From: JAJRVM01 sp041752115
GTDB lineage: Bacteria > Planctomycetota > Planctomycetia > Pirellulales > Pirellulaceae
Assembly: GCA_041752115.1 (NCBI GenBank)
Contig: JBGSHS010000168.1
Coordinates: forward strand, 99,256 to 163,255
Length of the DNA stretch: 64,000 nucleotides
Reading direction: 5' to 3'
In this document: positions 42,243 to 52,136 of the stretch, one piece after another
Layout of the letters: every line of letters begins with the position of its first letter
Position numbering within the stretch: position 1 is the stretch's first letter
The notes under the pieces: generated by a model
What the model saw: the letters and a program-made list of their open reading frames with translations, nothing else
What the model was told of the DNA's origin: nothing
The model's database searches: none
Program-made: the position numbers and the translations under genes

Positions 42243-43124
42243 TCAGAAATCCAGGTTGACCAGAGTACCATCTTCGCGATGGGCCAGCAGTTGCAGCGTA
42301 CGCAAGTCGCAGTCCTCGGAAATGGCTCTCACATTGCCGTCCCCAAAGGCGAACAGGACCAAGAACGGATGCATGGAACTGAACCCTCCCACGGCCGTTC
42401 CCGTGGGCAGAATCAGGTCCCGATAGGCAGCATCAACGGGGATCATGGTCAAATCGGAAATCTGCGAGCCTCCCGGCGCAAGACCGGTCGTGTTGAGCGG
42501 CACGCCCACATTGCGCAGCGTCGCACGCGTTCCTGACATCCATCCGAGATCGAAGGGTTCGACGATCTTCTCTCCGATGAAGAGCGTATAGCCCAGACCG
42601 TCCGCGACATCGTCATAGCTGAGAAAGCGATTGAGAAAGAACACGCCATGATTCGTCTCATCGATTGGCGCTTCCACATCGTGATGCACGCCCGCATATG
42701 CGCTGTGGGCGGGGCTTATCTGGCCAGGATAGGATGAAGGGCAATTGAGGATGCTGATCTGATGATCGCGCACGGCGACGTTTGCCGGCGCGTAGACTCC
42801 GACCGAAAAATCGACCTGGCGGGCGGCAGACACTTCCTCCAAGTAGGGCAGCAACCGTACGATCCAGCCGTGGTGATAGCCCGTTTCCTGGTAGGCGACG
42901 GGAGCGGCCTGGTCAACCACTCCGGCCGGATAGACCTGGTACGTGGAGTGGTAATTATGGGTGGCGATGATCAGCTGCGCGAGATTGTGCGAGCATTGCA
43001 TGCGCCGAGCCGATTCGCGCGCCGCTTGAATCGCCGGCAGGAGCAGCGCCACGAGAATGCCGATGATGGCAATCACGACCAACAACTCCACCAGGGTGAA
43101 GCCGGAGCGAGGAGCAGTTTTCAT
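42243..43124 (-). CDS. DUF1559 protein with type IV prepilin N-terminus
   Basis: A protein of about 293 residues. RSGFTLVELLVVIAIIGILVALLLPAIQ has the prepilin cleavage site after Gly and Glu at +5. CSHNLAQLIIATHNYHSTYQVYPAG is the typical planctomycete continuation, and the rest is DUF1559 (SYAGVHHDVEAP, LFIGEKI). It lies in the same operon as GspF and pseudopilin genes, where it could serve as a major GspG-like subunit. ATG 43124 (MKTAPRSGF) gives a normal short leader, and 11 more in-frame residues exist upstream. Confidence 0.88.
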   Translation of the reverse strand: MKTAPRSGFTLVELLVVIAIIGILVALLLPAIQAARESARRMQCSHNLAQLIIATHNYHSTYQVYPAGVVDQAAPVAYQETGYHHGWIVRLLPYLEEVSAARQVDFSVGVYAPANVAVRDHQISILNCPSSYPGQISPAHSAYAGVHHDVEAPIDETNHGVFFLNRFLSYDDVADGLGYTLFIGEKIVEPFDLGWMSGTRATLRNVGVPLNTTGLAPGGSQISDLTMIPVDAAYRDLILPTGTAVGGFSSMHPFLVLFAFGDGNVRAISEDCDLRTLQLLAHREDGTLVNLDF

Positions 43125-43232
43125 GCTGAGTTTCACTTGTTCTCGGGTCATCATCATTGTATCTCATAGGGCTCATCGCGATCATCAGTTCGTGCTGTAA
43201 CGACTGATAGTTTGCGATTACCGGACATCGAA

Positions 43233-43691
43233 TTAAGGGGCACTACTGGATTGTGAACGTATCGCATCCGCCGCGGGGACAGCAGTGGGGATGGTCACTG
43301 ACCGCTGTTGCACGGTTGGTTGGTTGGCTGCCAAGGGAAAGCGAGCCACACTGGTGATGCGGTGCTGATGCGAGACGTTATCTGACAGTATCCGAATCTC
43401 CACGACCGCAGCCGGGCGATGGACCAGGGGGTCGGCGGCAATTTCCCACCGTTCGCCAGCATAGTCGGGGGCACGCTCGAGCCGGGCCTTCGCCCGCTCA
43501 AGTCCGGCCTCCGCCAGGATCAAACTCTGCAGACTCCACTGGTGTCTCAGCGTCTGACGCTGCACGCTGAGCAGATTCCTGGTCAAAGCCCACATCAGGC
43601 AGGCGACCAGTACCAGTGCAACCAAGACGCCGACAAAAATCGCTCCCTTTCGGGGAGGGCGCCCCGCTCGCATGCCTCGACCGAAACTCAT
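43233..43691 (-). CDS. GspK/PilX-like minor pseudopilin
   Basis: A 152-residue protein. RKGAIFVGVLVALVLVACLMWAL is a prepilin-like N-terminus lacking Glu at +5, as in GspK/PilX. It is followed by LSVQRQTLRHQWSLQSLILAEAGLERAK, the usual helix of such minor pilins. It is much shorter than classical GspK (about 300 residues), so it is an abbreviated tip subunit or a PilX type. Its start overlaps the preceding gene by four bases. Confidence 0.7.
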   Translation of the reverse strand: MSFGRGMRAGRPPRKGAIFVGVLVALVLVACLMWALTRNLLSVQRQTLRHQWSLQSLILAEAGLERAKARLERAPDYAGERWEIAADPLVHRPAAVVEIRILSDNVSHQHRITSVARFPLAANQPTVQQRSVTIPTAVPAADAIRSQSSSAP

Positions 43692-44227
43692 GGCAATCTC
43701 TCCTCAGCAGTCTCATGGCTTCCTCCCACGATCGCTTGAGTTCGTCCCCAAGGGGTCGAGGGGCGACCACCGTTGAAACGACCACCGCCGCGTCCGATCA
43801 GCAGGCAGACTGCTGGTCGCCGATTCTGCCTGGCAGGCAGCTCAAAACGTGCGCCACAGCCACGGTCCAACGCAAAACGATCTCGATGCACCACCACTTC
43901 GCCGTTACGAATGACTCGCTGGACCAGGTTCTCGTCCGCACGATACTCGATCATCCTCCCATCGGCTTGCAGCAGCAACACGTGTTGGAGCTCGTCAGCT
44001 GCCTCCGATCCGGCTGCTGCGGAAGCATCGATTGCTGTGTGCACATCGGTGCGAAACTGCAGGTCCAGTCGCCACAACGTGGCCTGCTGAACGAACAGGT
44101 CTTGGTTTCGCAAGCTTGCTCGCATGAGCGTTTGCAGTGCGACGGCCAGCAGGCTGAAAGCCACTCCCGTCAGACCGACGACAAAAACCAGCTCCAGGAG
44201 CCAATAGCCTTTTCTGCGTCGTTTCAT
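43688..44227 (-). CDS. GspJ-like minor pseudopilin
   Basis: A 179-residue protein with the prepilin segment KGYWLLELVFVVGLTGVAF (Gly, then Glu at +5) and a beta-rich C-terminal domain. The final 40 residues are Gly/Arg-rich and disordered-looking. It overlaps both neighbours by four bases (44224-44227 and 43688-43691), so the three minor pseudopilins are translated as a block. Confidence 0.72.
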   Translation of the reverse strand: MKRRRKGYWLLELVFVVGLTGVAFSLLAVALQTLMRASLRNQDLFVQQATLWRLDLQFRTDVHTAIDASAAAGSEAADELQHVLLLQADGRMIEYRADENLVQRVIRNGEVVVHRDRFALDRGCGARFELPARQNRRPAVCLLIGRGGGRFNGGRPSTPWGRTQAIVGGSHETAEERLP

Positions 44228-44667
44228 GGGGCAGCCTCCAGGGGCGTGGCGAAACGCCAGGAACTGAGCGACACTCGCTGAGGTTGTGCCACCGGACCGT
44301 CACTCCACGATACCTGCACGCGGATGTGCCGGGCGGACACCACGTCCTCGACCGCCACAATCGACACCGCCACCTGGGCTTGAGGCAGCATGGTTGATGT
44401 CTCGGCCGGTATTTCCCAGTCACTGCTGTCACCCACGTGAAGTTCGTCCCAGGCAGCGGCCATCAACTGATCGATCGTATTGGCGGCGAGTTGCAGGCCC
44501 AGGCGTCGCTGCGTGTTCCGCTGCCATTGCCGAGCGGAGAAGACGGTTAGCTGCGCAATCATGGCAAATATCACGGCCATGACGAACAGAGCGGTAGTGG
44601 CCTCCAACAGAGTACTTGCGCTGCGCGACATGCACTTGCGTGAGACGGCGCTGCGCTGTACTGCCAT
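44224..44667 (-). CDS. GspI-like minor pseudopilin
   Basis: A protein of about 147 residues. SASTLLEATTALFVMAVIFAM is a prepilin-type helix with Glu at the expected position, and ANTIDQLMAAAWDELHVGD continues as in GspI. The start is not settled. ATGs at 44763, 44667 and 44631 are in frame and none has a good ribosome site. 44667 leaves an 18-residue basic leader. It follows the third GspF gene. Confidence 0.65.
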   Translation of the reverse strand: MAVQRSAVSRKCMSRSASTLLEATTALFVMAVIFAMIAQLTVFSARQWQRNTQRRLGLQLAANTIDQLMAAAWDELHVGDSSDWEIPAETSTMLPQAQVAVSIVAVEDVVSARHIRVQVSWSDGPVAQPQRVSLSSWRFATPLEAAP

Positions 44668-44810
44668 CGTGGTCGTCGAAATATCGCGCTGCCGGTAGAG
44701 GTGACGGCACCTACATGAAATGCGATTGACCACGGGTCTTGTGGAAGGTGGAGTTTTCCTCATTGGCAATTTCCCGCAACACGGGGCTCCACACTGGGGG
44801 AACGTGGCAT

Positions 44811-46097
44811 TTATATCAGAGAGACACCGTCCGTGATCAGCTGAAACACCGGCAGCAGTTGCATGAGTGCCAGGCACAGTATCAGCAGGCTCAACAAGAG
44901 CATTGCCAGGGGAAAGAACAGGTCGAACATCCGCTGAATTCGCACGTTTCCGCGCCGCAAGACGCGGTCAGCCATTTCCTCCAGCGCCCAGGGGACATTG
45001 CCGGCTCGTTCGGCAGCCTCCAGCACGGCAGCTTCCCCGAGGTGGATGAAACCGGTCTGCTGCAACGATCGACTCCATGCCTGTCCCCGTTCCACATACC
45101 TGGCGGCCCGCACGAGCCGACGGCGGATCGCTCGCCTGGGATAGTCTGCTGAAAGCCACTTCAGGATCGTGGCCACTGAGTACCCGGATTTCACGAGCGT
45201 TCCCATGGCGCTGAGCACGTTGGCGCTGTCCCAAGGAAACCAGACACGTCGGAAAAGGGGCGGGTACCAGGAAATCCATTCGAGGTAATAGCCCAGGCAA
45301 AGCAGCACGCAGACGAACAGCATCAAGACCAAGAGGGGAGTAAGGAAGTCAAAGAGAGCTTGCGAACCAAGCCAGCGAAAGGCGACAGCCCCAAACGGCG
45401 TCGGATTCGTGCCGAACTCGGTATGCAGTTCCTCGATTAACGGAAAGATCGTGCCCTCCCAGAAGAGCACACCTAAAGAGACAAACAGCACCAGAACCAG
45501 CAGGTAGAGCAGCCGTTCAAAGAGCCCGGACCTCAGCGCATCGGTGCTGGCCATGCGGTGCAGCGACTGCTGCAGGGCCGGCCCCAGGTTGACCGCTCGA
45601 CATCCCAATCGCATCGCCAAGGTAGTTTCGGGGCCAAACCGCACGCGCGCACGCCGGCTCGCATGCGGTAGAGACATGCCGCTGTCGAGCAGATCCGCGA
45701 GGTACTGGAGGCGAGGGTTACCCAGCCCCTGATGCTCCTCCGCAAAACACCGAACTGCCATCCCCAGGGGAATGCCCCGTTCGACAGCGATCGCCAGCAG
45801 GGCAGTCAGCGCACGTTGTTCCGAGTCGCGGAATCGCCGCGCGACGAGAATCGCAGCGAAGAAGGCGACCGTCATCGGGACAAGCATGATCAGACCCGTG
45901 ACGACGAAGAACAGCCCAAGGACGCTCCCGACAGAGAGTAGCCAACCGACGATTTCCACGATGTTCAACAGGATATCACTGCCCAGCTGCCGGCGACGGG
46001 TCCGCGCCACAAAACAAGCCCAGACCAGTACTCCACCGAGCACTGCCGGTGCCAATAAACTCAGCGGAATCAGCTGATAGAAGCTGTCTTTCGTCAT
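44811..46097 (-). CDS. GspF-like inner-membrane protein, paralogue 3
   Basis: A 428-residue polytopic protein with two T2SSF domains (about 110-250 and 295-415). AVERGIPLGMAVRCFAEEHQG and LVKSGYSVATILKWLS open the two repeats, and LLDSGMSLPHA and VERGQAWSRSL are the matching internal motifs. It has two or three extra N-terminal membrane helices compared with normal GspF (about 400 residues). ATG 46097 shares its A with the TGA stop of paralogue 2 (TGATG), so the two are translated together. The longer frame to 46292 lies inside that gene. Confidence 0.8.
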   Translation of the reverse strand: MTKDSFYQLIPLSLLAPAVLGGVLVWACFVARTRRRQLGSDILLNIVEIVGWLLSVGSVLGLFFVVTGLIMLVPMTVAFFAAILVARRFRDSEQRALTALLAIAVERGIPLGMAVRCFAEEHQGLGNPRLQYLADLLDSGMSLPHASRRARVRFGPETTLAMRLGCRAVNLGPALQQSLHRMASTDALRSGLFERLLYLLVLVLFVSLGVLFWEGTIFPLIEELHTEFGTNPTPFGAVAFRWLGSQALFDFLTPLLVLMLFVCVLLCLGYYLEWISWYPPLFRRVWFPWDSANVLSAMGTLVKSGYSVATILKWLSADYPRRAIRRRLVRAARYVERGQAWSRSLQQTGFIHLGEAAVLEAAERAGNVPWALEEMADRVLRRGNVRIQRMFDLFFPLAMLLLSLLILCLALMQLLPVFQLITDGVSLI

Positions 46098-47188
46098 CAA
46101 AACCCACCCCAAACGTCCAGCCAGTTGATCATCTCCGTAATGACTTTGAAGACGACCCCGAAAGAGACAACGACGAGCACGGCAATCAACACAAACATCA
46201 ACGGAGGAAAGACCAACCGAATGACAGACAGCCGCAACCGCGCTCGCTCTTCGAAATACTCCGCAGCCGCGGTCAGCGACTCGGCCAGACATTCACCTTG
46301 CTCTCCGTGCCGGACGATCATCGTCAGAGTCGAAGGCAATGCAGCTCCGACTTGCAGCAGGCCCGACAGGCCACCCCCTTCCTCGGCACCTTGCGCAAGT
46401 TGCCTGCCGACGCGACGCATCCGCGCATCGGTGACACCTTGCGAAGCTAAGAGCAAGGCGGTTGACAAAGGGATGCGACAGGCTAGGAACAGGCTGACCA
46501 GACGTGACCACTCGGCAATTCCCAGCCACCGCCAGACCGGCCCGAACATGGGCATCGCCTGCTTCCATTGCTGCCATTTCGCAGGCCCGAGAAGCACGCG
46601 GCATACAGGCAGGGCTGTCACGAAAAGTGCGAGAACGGCCAGGACATACCACGCGCCATGGAGTGCCCACCACCGAATCAGCAACATTTCGGCGGGCGAT
46701 TCGGATCTCACCATCCACCACCAATCCATCACTGCCGTAACGTCCCCCGCACTGATCAGATCCGGCAGGACAAACAGGCTGAAGGCGAAGAACATGCCCA
46801 CCGTCACGACGAGCAGCGTCAGCGGATACGCCCAGGTGCTCCGCAACGAACTCAACACCTGACCGCGCACCTGTTGCTGATCAGCGTATTGGCTCAGTGC
46901 CTGGCTCCATCGTCCACTGGCAATGGCGGCCTGCAGCACGGCGTGGAGGCTGGGGAACGCATGTTGCAGCTGCGTTTGCAGGACATGATCCAGGCTCTCC
47001 CCACGCTCCACCCCATCGGCCAGATGTTCCAGGCACCGGCGCAGCCGGCCGCTCTTCACTTCGCCCGCGGACGCGCGCAGTCCAGCACCGATCGGAAGCG
47101 ACGACTCGACCACGACGACCAGCCGCTCGACCAACTGCTGCGACTCGTCGCTTGTTAGGGCTCTCTGTTGTCCGGCCCGCCACCACAT
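46097..47188 (-). CDS. GspF-like inner-membrane protein, paralogue 2
   Basis: A 363-residue protein with two T2SSF halves: VVVVESSLPIGAGLRASA to a first helix pair (TWAYPLTLLVVTVGMFFAF), and LFLACRIPLSTALLLASQG to the C-terminal helix (LMFVLIAVLVVVSFGVVFK). The RHGEQGECLAESL segment corresponds to the conserved E-x-G region of GspF (usually GEESG). ATG 47188 is used because the frame to 47293 runs into the non-coding leader and overlaps paralogue 1. The gap to paralogue 1 is 73 bases. Confidence 0.8.
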   Translation of the reverse strand: MWWRAGQQRALTSDESQQLVERLVVVVESSLPIGAGLRASAGEVKSGRLRRCLEHLADGVERGESLDHVLQTQLQHAFPSLHAVLQAAIASGRWSQALSQYADQQQVRGQVLSSLRSTWAYPLTLLVVTVGMFFAFSLFVLPDLISAGDVTAVMDWWWMVRSESPAEMLLIRWWALHGAWYVLAVLALFVTALPVCRVLLGPAKWQQWKQAMPMFGPVWRWLGIAEWSRLVSLFLACRIPLSTALLLASQGVTDARMRRVGRQLAQGAEEGGGLSGLLQVGAALPSTLTMIVRHGEQGECLAESLTAAAEYFEERARLRLSVIRLVFPPLMFVLIAVLVVVSFGVVFKVITEMINWLDVWGGF

Positions 47189-47261
47189 GACCCTCTCCAA
47201 CCTGTTCTCTGGGAACGCCACTGGCCTGCAAGCTGTGTGCTCGGAGGCCCGTCGGACGCTG

Positions 47262-48284
47262 CTATCCCACGTCGCCCAGGTGATACAGCACATGGAACCA
47301 CGGTCCCAGGATCAGCAGGGCCATGACCAGCACGCTCGTGCCGCCCATGGCCACGGTTACCAGGAGTGGAAACGTGTGCATCCACCAACGGGTTGCTTTC
47401 AGTACTTCTGCCCGATAGGACTCCGCGGAGCGCTGCAACTGTCGCGTCAAGATCGCTCGATCCTGACCCTGTCGCAGCAGCCAGGCGAGCCAACCGAACG
47501 ATTGGTCGGTCGCCGACGAACCGGAGGCGATCGCCTCGCCTCGCTTCAACTGCTCTGCCCATTGCTCGCTCTGATGAGAAAGCTGCGCATCGGCGCAGGC
47601 GTGGCCGGCCAATGGCAGGGCCTGGGGCAGTGGCACATCGTGTTCGATCAGTGTCGCCAGCAGTTCGCAGAAGGTGGCCCAATGCGCTTGCCGCCTGATT
47701 CCAGGCCGCGAGTGCTCCGTCGCGTGGCGCGATCTGTGGTACCAACGGGCAATAAGTACGCCGGCGGCCAGCGGGAATAGGGGCGCCCACCACCAGACCG
47801 TCTGACTCACCGCCGACATCCCGTTGAGCAAGGGCAATGCCGGAAGGGACGCGTCGTCGTAGAAACCGATCAGCAGGGGAATCCACTTGGCCACAAAGGC
47901 CACCAGGATCAGGTAGGCCAGCGATACGACCAGCAGCGGATAGAACATCGCCGTCCGCAGGCTGCGTGAGACTTCCGCGACGCGACGAGCCGATTCGGCC
48001 AGGCTCTGCAAAGCCGCCGGCAGGCGTCCGGCTCGCAAGCCGGCCAGCACAATCGCCTGATAGGCAGGAGGGAAGCCGCGGTCGGGATGGGCCAGGGCCG
48101 CGTCGAGACTCTGTCCTGCCTCCAGGTCCCGCTGGAGCCGTTCTACCACTCGCCCCAGTTGTCCCGGCAAATCGGTTCCCAGCTCGCGCAAGCCTAGTTC
48201 CAGTGGCACGCCCATCCGCACGATAGCGGCGATCTCGTCGTTCAGCGCGATCAGCTGTTCGAGCGTGAGTGAAGCGCGCGACAT
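47262..48284 (-). CDS. GspF-like inner-membrane protein, paralogue 1
   Basis: A 340-residue protein, the first gene of the reverse pseudopilus operon. It has two T2SSF domains (about 10-140 and 200-330). IAAIVRMGVPLELGLRELG and ELLATLIEHDVPLPQALPLAG start them, and LRTAMFYPLLVVSLAYLILVAF and the C-terminal GGTSVLVMALLILGP are membrane helices. ATG 48284 (MSRASLTLEQL) begins right at the first domain, and the upstream 52 codons are not protein-like. No GspE ATPase precedes it in the window. Confidence 0.8.
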   Translation of the reverse strand: MSRASLTLEQLIALNDEIAAIVRMGVPLELGLRELGTDLPGQLGRVVERLQRDLEAGQSLDAALAHPDRGFPPAYQAIVLAGLRAGRLPAALQSLAESARRVAEVSRSLRTAMFYPLLVVSLAYLILVAFVAKWIPLLIGFYDDASLPALPLLNGMSAVSQTVWWWAPLFPLAAGVLIARWYHRSRHATEHSRPGIRRQAHWATFCELLATLIEHDVPLPQALPLAGHACADAQLSHQSEQWAEQLKRGEAIASGSSATDQSFGWLAWLLRQGQDRAILTRQLQRSAESYRAEVLKATRWWMHTFPLLVTVAMGGTSVLVMALLILGPWFHVLYHLGDVG

Positions 48285-48775
48285 GCAGTGCCTTTGTCCC
48301 AGATGCGTTTGGTCAATGGCGATTAAGTTTCCGAGAGCCCAAGAATCGAGCGCCGAGAGCGAATCACTGGACTGCCAGCCAGCCTCCGGATTATGACCAC
48401 CGATCACCCAGGGGCGCTCGCCTCTCGCTTGCGGGGGCACGGCGGTATTATCTCGATCTTGTGAGCGGATATCAATGACGTGCGACGTCTGGGTGCGTGA
48501 GTCGGTCTACGCGGCGATCCGACGAACAGATGGAAAGACCGTTTCGCTGTCGTCACCGACACCTGCTTGGCTCCTGGATGTGGGAGACAGATCCACGACA
48601 TCACGCCCCACGATCGCTCGCCTGGTACCCATCCCATGGGCCAGACCATTGGGGGCAGATTATCCGGCAGTTGGCGAAAAAGTCATGCGCGCGTTGTTGC
48701 ATTGTCGCATCAGTTTTAGGATATTGGGGCAAAGGTGCGGGTCGTACTACGAAGAGACATCGAGGACTTTGCGCG
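48285..48775. other. Divergent leader region
   Basis: 491 bases between the GspF operon and the next forward gene. A TATTAT hexamer at 48447-48452 could be a -10 box, but no matching -35 was found. TTGTTGCATTGTCGCAT near 48695 resembles the right arm of inverted repeat A. No credible frame here. Confidence 0.3.
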
Positions 48776-48955
48776 ATGCGAACAGTTACGGGCGGCATCT
48801 TGATTCTGGCGGCCGAGCAGGCCTTCTCGCACGCTCATCTGATCGGGTTTCCGCATGGCATCTTTGCCAGCCAGGTGCTTCTGCCCAGCAGCGTAGCGCT
48901 GCTGATTGCCGGCCTGGGATTCCTCGTGTGGGGCGTGGTGACCGAGCGGTCGTGA
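48776..48955 (+). CDS. Small membrane protein, 59 residues
   Basis: A 59-residue protein with two hydrophobic segments (GGILILAAEQAF and LLPSSVALLIAGLGFLVWGVV). The longer frame from 48497 is open, but its first 93 codons are not protein-like. ATG 48776 has CGAGGAC ten bases upstream. It lies 16 bases before the large TPR/FG-GAP gene, so the two may be co-transcribed. Function not recognised. Confidence 0.5.
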   Translation: MRTVTGGILILAAEQAFSHAHLIGFPHGIFASQVLLPSSVALLIAGLGFLVWGVVTERS

Positions 48956-48971
48956 ACGCGAGGGGCGGTGT

Positions 48972-51956
48972 ATGATGCAGGTCGGAACGGGGCCCATTCC
49001 AGCCAACGTTGATCGCAGGACGATGCGCGAGCCTCGGACCTGGATGGTCGCCCTGCTGGTGATTGGCGCCGCCGTCTCCATCCGCCCGGCCCTGCTGCCC
49101 AACAGTCAGACGCGGCTGTTGCGACAGGCTGCCCACGCCTGGCTGCAGAAGGATTTTGTCCAGGCCCAAGAGCTGTGCCAGACTGCACTGGAAGACGATC
49201 CGCAATGCGCGCAGGCCTTGGTGTTGGCCGGGCGAGCGGCTACCCGCCGCAACCGCACGGAAGAAGCTGTGGATTACTTCCAACGAGTTTCGCCCGACTG
49301 GCCGGCGGAGTACGCGGACGCTCAATATGAGCTGGGCCTGCGTCTGTTCCACGCGGCTCGCGCTACGGAGGCCGAGCAAGCGCTGCGCCGGGCACTGGAA
49401 GTCAACCCGCAACATCTGCGCGCCAATTTCCGTCTGGCAGTGCTCTTGCAGATGGAAGGTCGCACTTGGGAAGCCCTTCCGCTGGCCGAGACCCTCATTC
49501 GTGCTGGTCAGTGTGGACGCGATGAACTGCTGATGGTTGGTGGTATCGACAATATGCTGATCAACGACCCGCAGTACATTGAAGATTGTCTGTCGGTTGT
49601 TCCCGATGATCCCATCGTGCTGTTAGGACAAGGACGAATCGCTCTGCTGAAATACGACGACATGGACCGAGCCGAGGAGATCTTTCGCAGCATCATTGCC
49701 CGTCACCCGCAGCAGACGGAAGCCTGGGCGCGACTCGGTGAACTGCTGCTGGAGAGGCCCGGCAACGCTCCATTTCTCCGCTGGCAGACGGAAGTGCCCA
49801 AGGTCGCCGATTCTCATCCTCGCACCTGGTATGCCCGAGGCCTCTGGGCTCGCCGCAATGGTCAGCCACGTGCGGCGGTCCGCTGCTTCCTCGAAGCACT
49901 GCGACTGCATCCCAATCACGTCAGCTCGAACTTCCAGTTGTCACAGGTCCTGATCGCGGAGGGGATGCCAGAAGCGGCCGAACCGTTTGTTGAGCGGGCC
50001 CGGCTGCTGTCCAAACTGGACTTCACCGTCAATCAGCTGCAGAACCTGCCCGATTTGGAACTGATGCGGCAAGCTGCCACGATTAACGAGGAGTTGGGGA
50101 ACGTTTGGGAGTCCATGGGGTGGTGTAATGTCGCGCTGCTGCTGGACCCAACGACGCCGTGGGCCCGCGAGATGTTGTCTCAGCCGAATCACGAGTGGGT
50201 TCTTTCGGAACACTTCACTTTGCACGACTCGCAGCGTGCCCTCGCCTTTGATATCTCCAGTTATCCCCTGCCGGAGTGGCCTGAACCGGGCAAGGAAGAG
50301 GCACAAGTCGAGGCTCAGTCGGCAGAGGAGGGAACGGTTCAGTTTGTGGATGTGGCGGGGGAACTTGGACTGAACTTCCAGTATTTCAACACTACGACCA
50401 AGACCTACGGTCCCGATCATATCATGACGGCCCCGGGAGGTGGTTTCGGTGTGCTGGATTACGACTGCGACGGTTGGCCCGATCTCTACCTGGCTCAGGC
50501 CGGGCCATGGAGCGACCGCGGACCTAATAACCCATACCTCGACCGGCTTTTCCGCAACGTGGGAGGCGGCCGATTCGTCGATGTTACGCAGCAGGCTGGC
50601 CTCCGAGAGGGGGAGTTCAGTGGCGGCGTGGCGATTGGCGATTACAACGACGACGGTTTTCCCGATATTTATGTCGCGAACATTGGTGGGAACCGGCTGT
50701 TGCGAAACATGTGCGACGGGACGTTTCTCGATGTGACTGACGAGTCCGGCTGCGAAGGGGGTAAGAACATCTGGTCCTGCAGTGCGGTTATCGTCGACCT
50801 GAATGGCGACGCGTTCCCCGACATCTACACCGTGAATTATGTGCTGTTGGATGAGGCATTGGCCAAGGGGTGCGGTCAGAAGGGGCAGGCCATGGGATGT
50901 GCTCCAACGCTGTTTCACGCTGAGCAGGACCGGCTGTTCATGAATCTGGGAGACGGCCGATTCCGAGACGTGACGGAGGAGAGCGGAATCACCAACCCGG
51001 ATGGAAAAGGGCTGTCCGTCGTGGCCGCCGATTTTCTCGGCACAGGGCGGCTCGACCTGTTCGTCGCCAACGACACCACACCGGACTTCTATTTCGCCAA
51101 CCAGGTGCAGCGTCCCGGCGAGCCGCTCAAATTCGTCGAAAAGGGGGTGCAGCTAGGGATCGCCATGAACGCGGCCGGTACCAGCCAAGCTAGCATGGGA
51201 TTGACCGTCGCGGATGCCAACGGCGATGATCTGCTCGACCTGTATTTGGGGACATTCTACCACGATAGCAACACGCTGTTTCTGCAGAACGGGGCGAGAA
51301 CATTTTCGGACGAGTCTCGAGCCGCGGGGCTTCGCGTGCCGACTTTCTCTATGCTCACGTTCGGAGCGCAGTTTATCGATGCCAACTTGGACGGGTGGCC
51401 GGACATCATTCAGGCCAACGGACACGTCGACCGGTCGTACGACCCGAGTGTTCCTGATCTTCTTCCGCCTCAGTTCCTCAAGAACTTGGGTAATGGCCGG
51501 TTCGTGGAACTGACCGGTGACTCGCTGGGGCCATATTTTCAGGACGATTATCTGGGACGCTCTGTGGGGATCCTGGACTTTGACCGAGATGGAAAACCGG
51601 ATGTGTGCGTTTTGCATCTGGACGTGCCGGTGGCACTGCTAGCTAACCGGACCGAGAAGGCTGGACATTCGTTGGCCATCACGCTCCATGGGCGTAAGGG
51701 GAGTCGGGATGCGTTCGGGGCGACGCTCCGGTTCACCGCCGGCGGACGGACCTGGTCACACCCAGTTTCGGCAGGTGGAGGTTACATGGTGACCAATCAG
51801 CGTAAGTGCATCGTCGGTTTGGGGGATGCTGAGCGGGTCGATCAGCTGGAAGTTCGTTGGCCGTCGGGAGCGAGGCAAACATTCACCGATCTGGGGGTGG
51901 ATCAAGAGGTTCTGATCGTCGAGGGGGTGCAGCAGCCATTTCTGGAGCCGAGGTGA
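48972..51956 (+). CDS. TPR + FG-GAP/VCBS + ASPIC/UnbV (CRTAC1-like) protein
   Basis: A 994-residue exported or membrane-anchored protein. A hydrophobic helix (WMVALLVIGAAVSI, about 24-37) precedes TPR units (AHAWLQKDFVQAQELCQTALEDD; AEQALRRALEVNPQHLRANF; GQPRAAVRCFLEALRLHPNH). From about 455 come FG-GAP/VCBS blades with Ca-binding-like loops (DYDCDGWPDLYLA, DYNDDGFPDIYVA, DLNGDAFPDIY, DANLDGWPDIIQ). The last 90 residues are the ASPIC/UnbV domain (GGGYMVTNQRKCIVGLG, VDQLEVRWPSGA). Planctomycetes carry many such proteins, of unproven function. DUF1559 and lipoprotein genes follow on the same strand. Confidence 0.87.
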   Translation: MMQVGTGPIPANVDRRTMREPRTWMVALLVIGAAVSIRPALLPNSQTRLLRQAAHAWLQKDFVQAQELCQTALEDDPQCAQALVLAGRAATRRNRTEEAVDYFQRVSPDWPAEYADAQYELGLRLFHAARATEAEQALRRALEVNPQHLRANFRLAVLLQMEGRTWEALPLAETLIRAGQCGRDELLMVGGIDNMLINDPQYIEDCLSVVPDDPIVLLGQGRIALLKYDDMDRAEEIFRSIIARHPQQTEAWARLGELLLERPGNAPFLRWQTEVPKVADSHPRTWYARGLWARRNGQPRAAVRCFLEALRLHPNHVSSNFQLSQVLIAEGMPEAAEPFVERARLLSKLDFTVNQLQNLPDLELMRQAATINEELGNVWESMGWCNVALLLDPTTPWAREMLSQPNHEWVLSEHFTLHDSQRALAFDISSYPLPEWPEPGKEEAQVEAQSAEEGTVQFVDVAGELGLNFQYFNTTTKTYGPDHIMTAPGGGFGVLDYDCDGWPDLYLAQAGPWSDRGPNNPYLDRLFRNVGGGRFVDVTQQAGLREGEFSGGVAIGDYNDDGFPDIYVANIGGNRLLRNMCDGTFLDVTDESGCEGGKNIWSCSAVIVDLNGDAFPDIYTVNYVLLDEALAKGCGQKGQAMGCAPTLFHAEQDRLFMNLGDGRFRDVTEESGITNPDGKGLSVVAADFLGTGRLDLFVANDTTPDFYFANQVQRPGEPLKFVEKGVQLGIAMNAAGTSQASMGLTVADANGDDLLDLYLGTFYHDSNTLFLQNGARTFSDESRAAGLRVPTFSMLTFGAQFIDANLDGWPDIIQANGHVDRSYDPSVPDLLPPQFLKNLGNGRFVELTGDSLGPYFQDDYLGRSVGILDFDRDGKPDVCVLHLDVPVALLANRTEKAGHSLAITLHGRKGSRDAFGATLRFTAGGRTWSHPVSAGGGYMVTNQRKCIVGLGDAERVDQLEVRWPSGARQTFTDLGVDQEVLIVEGVQQPFLEPR

Positions 51957-52136
51957 TTCGACACGTATTGAGCTTGACCAGTTGGGAAAGCGGGGGCTAA
52001 ATATGGGAGATTCGGCAGATCTTGTGGTATCTGGCGCGATTGCGCACTCTTTTCTTTGACAGGCGGGGTTTATAACGCGATAATCACGGCGGAAATACTT
52101 CGGGTTTACTTCAATTTCCAGTACGGGAGGTGGTTC

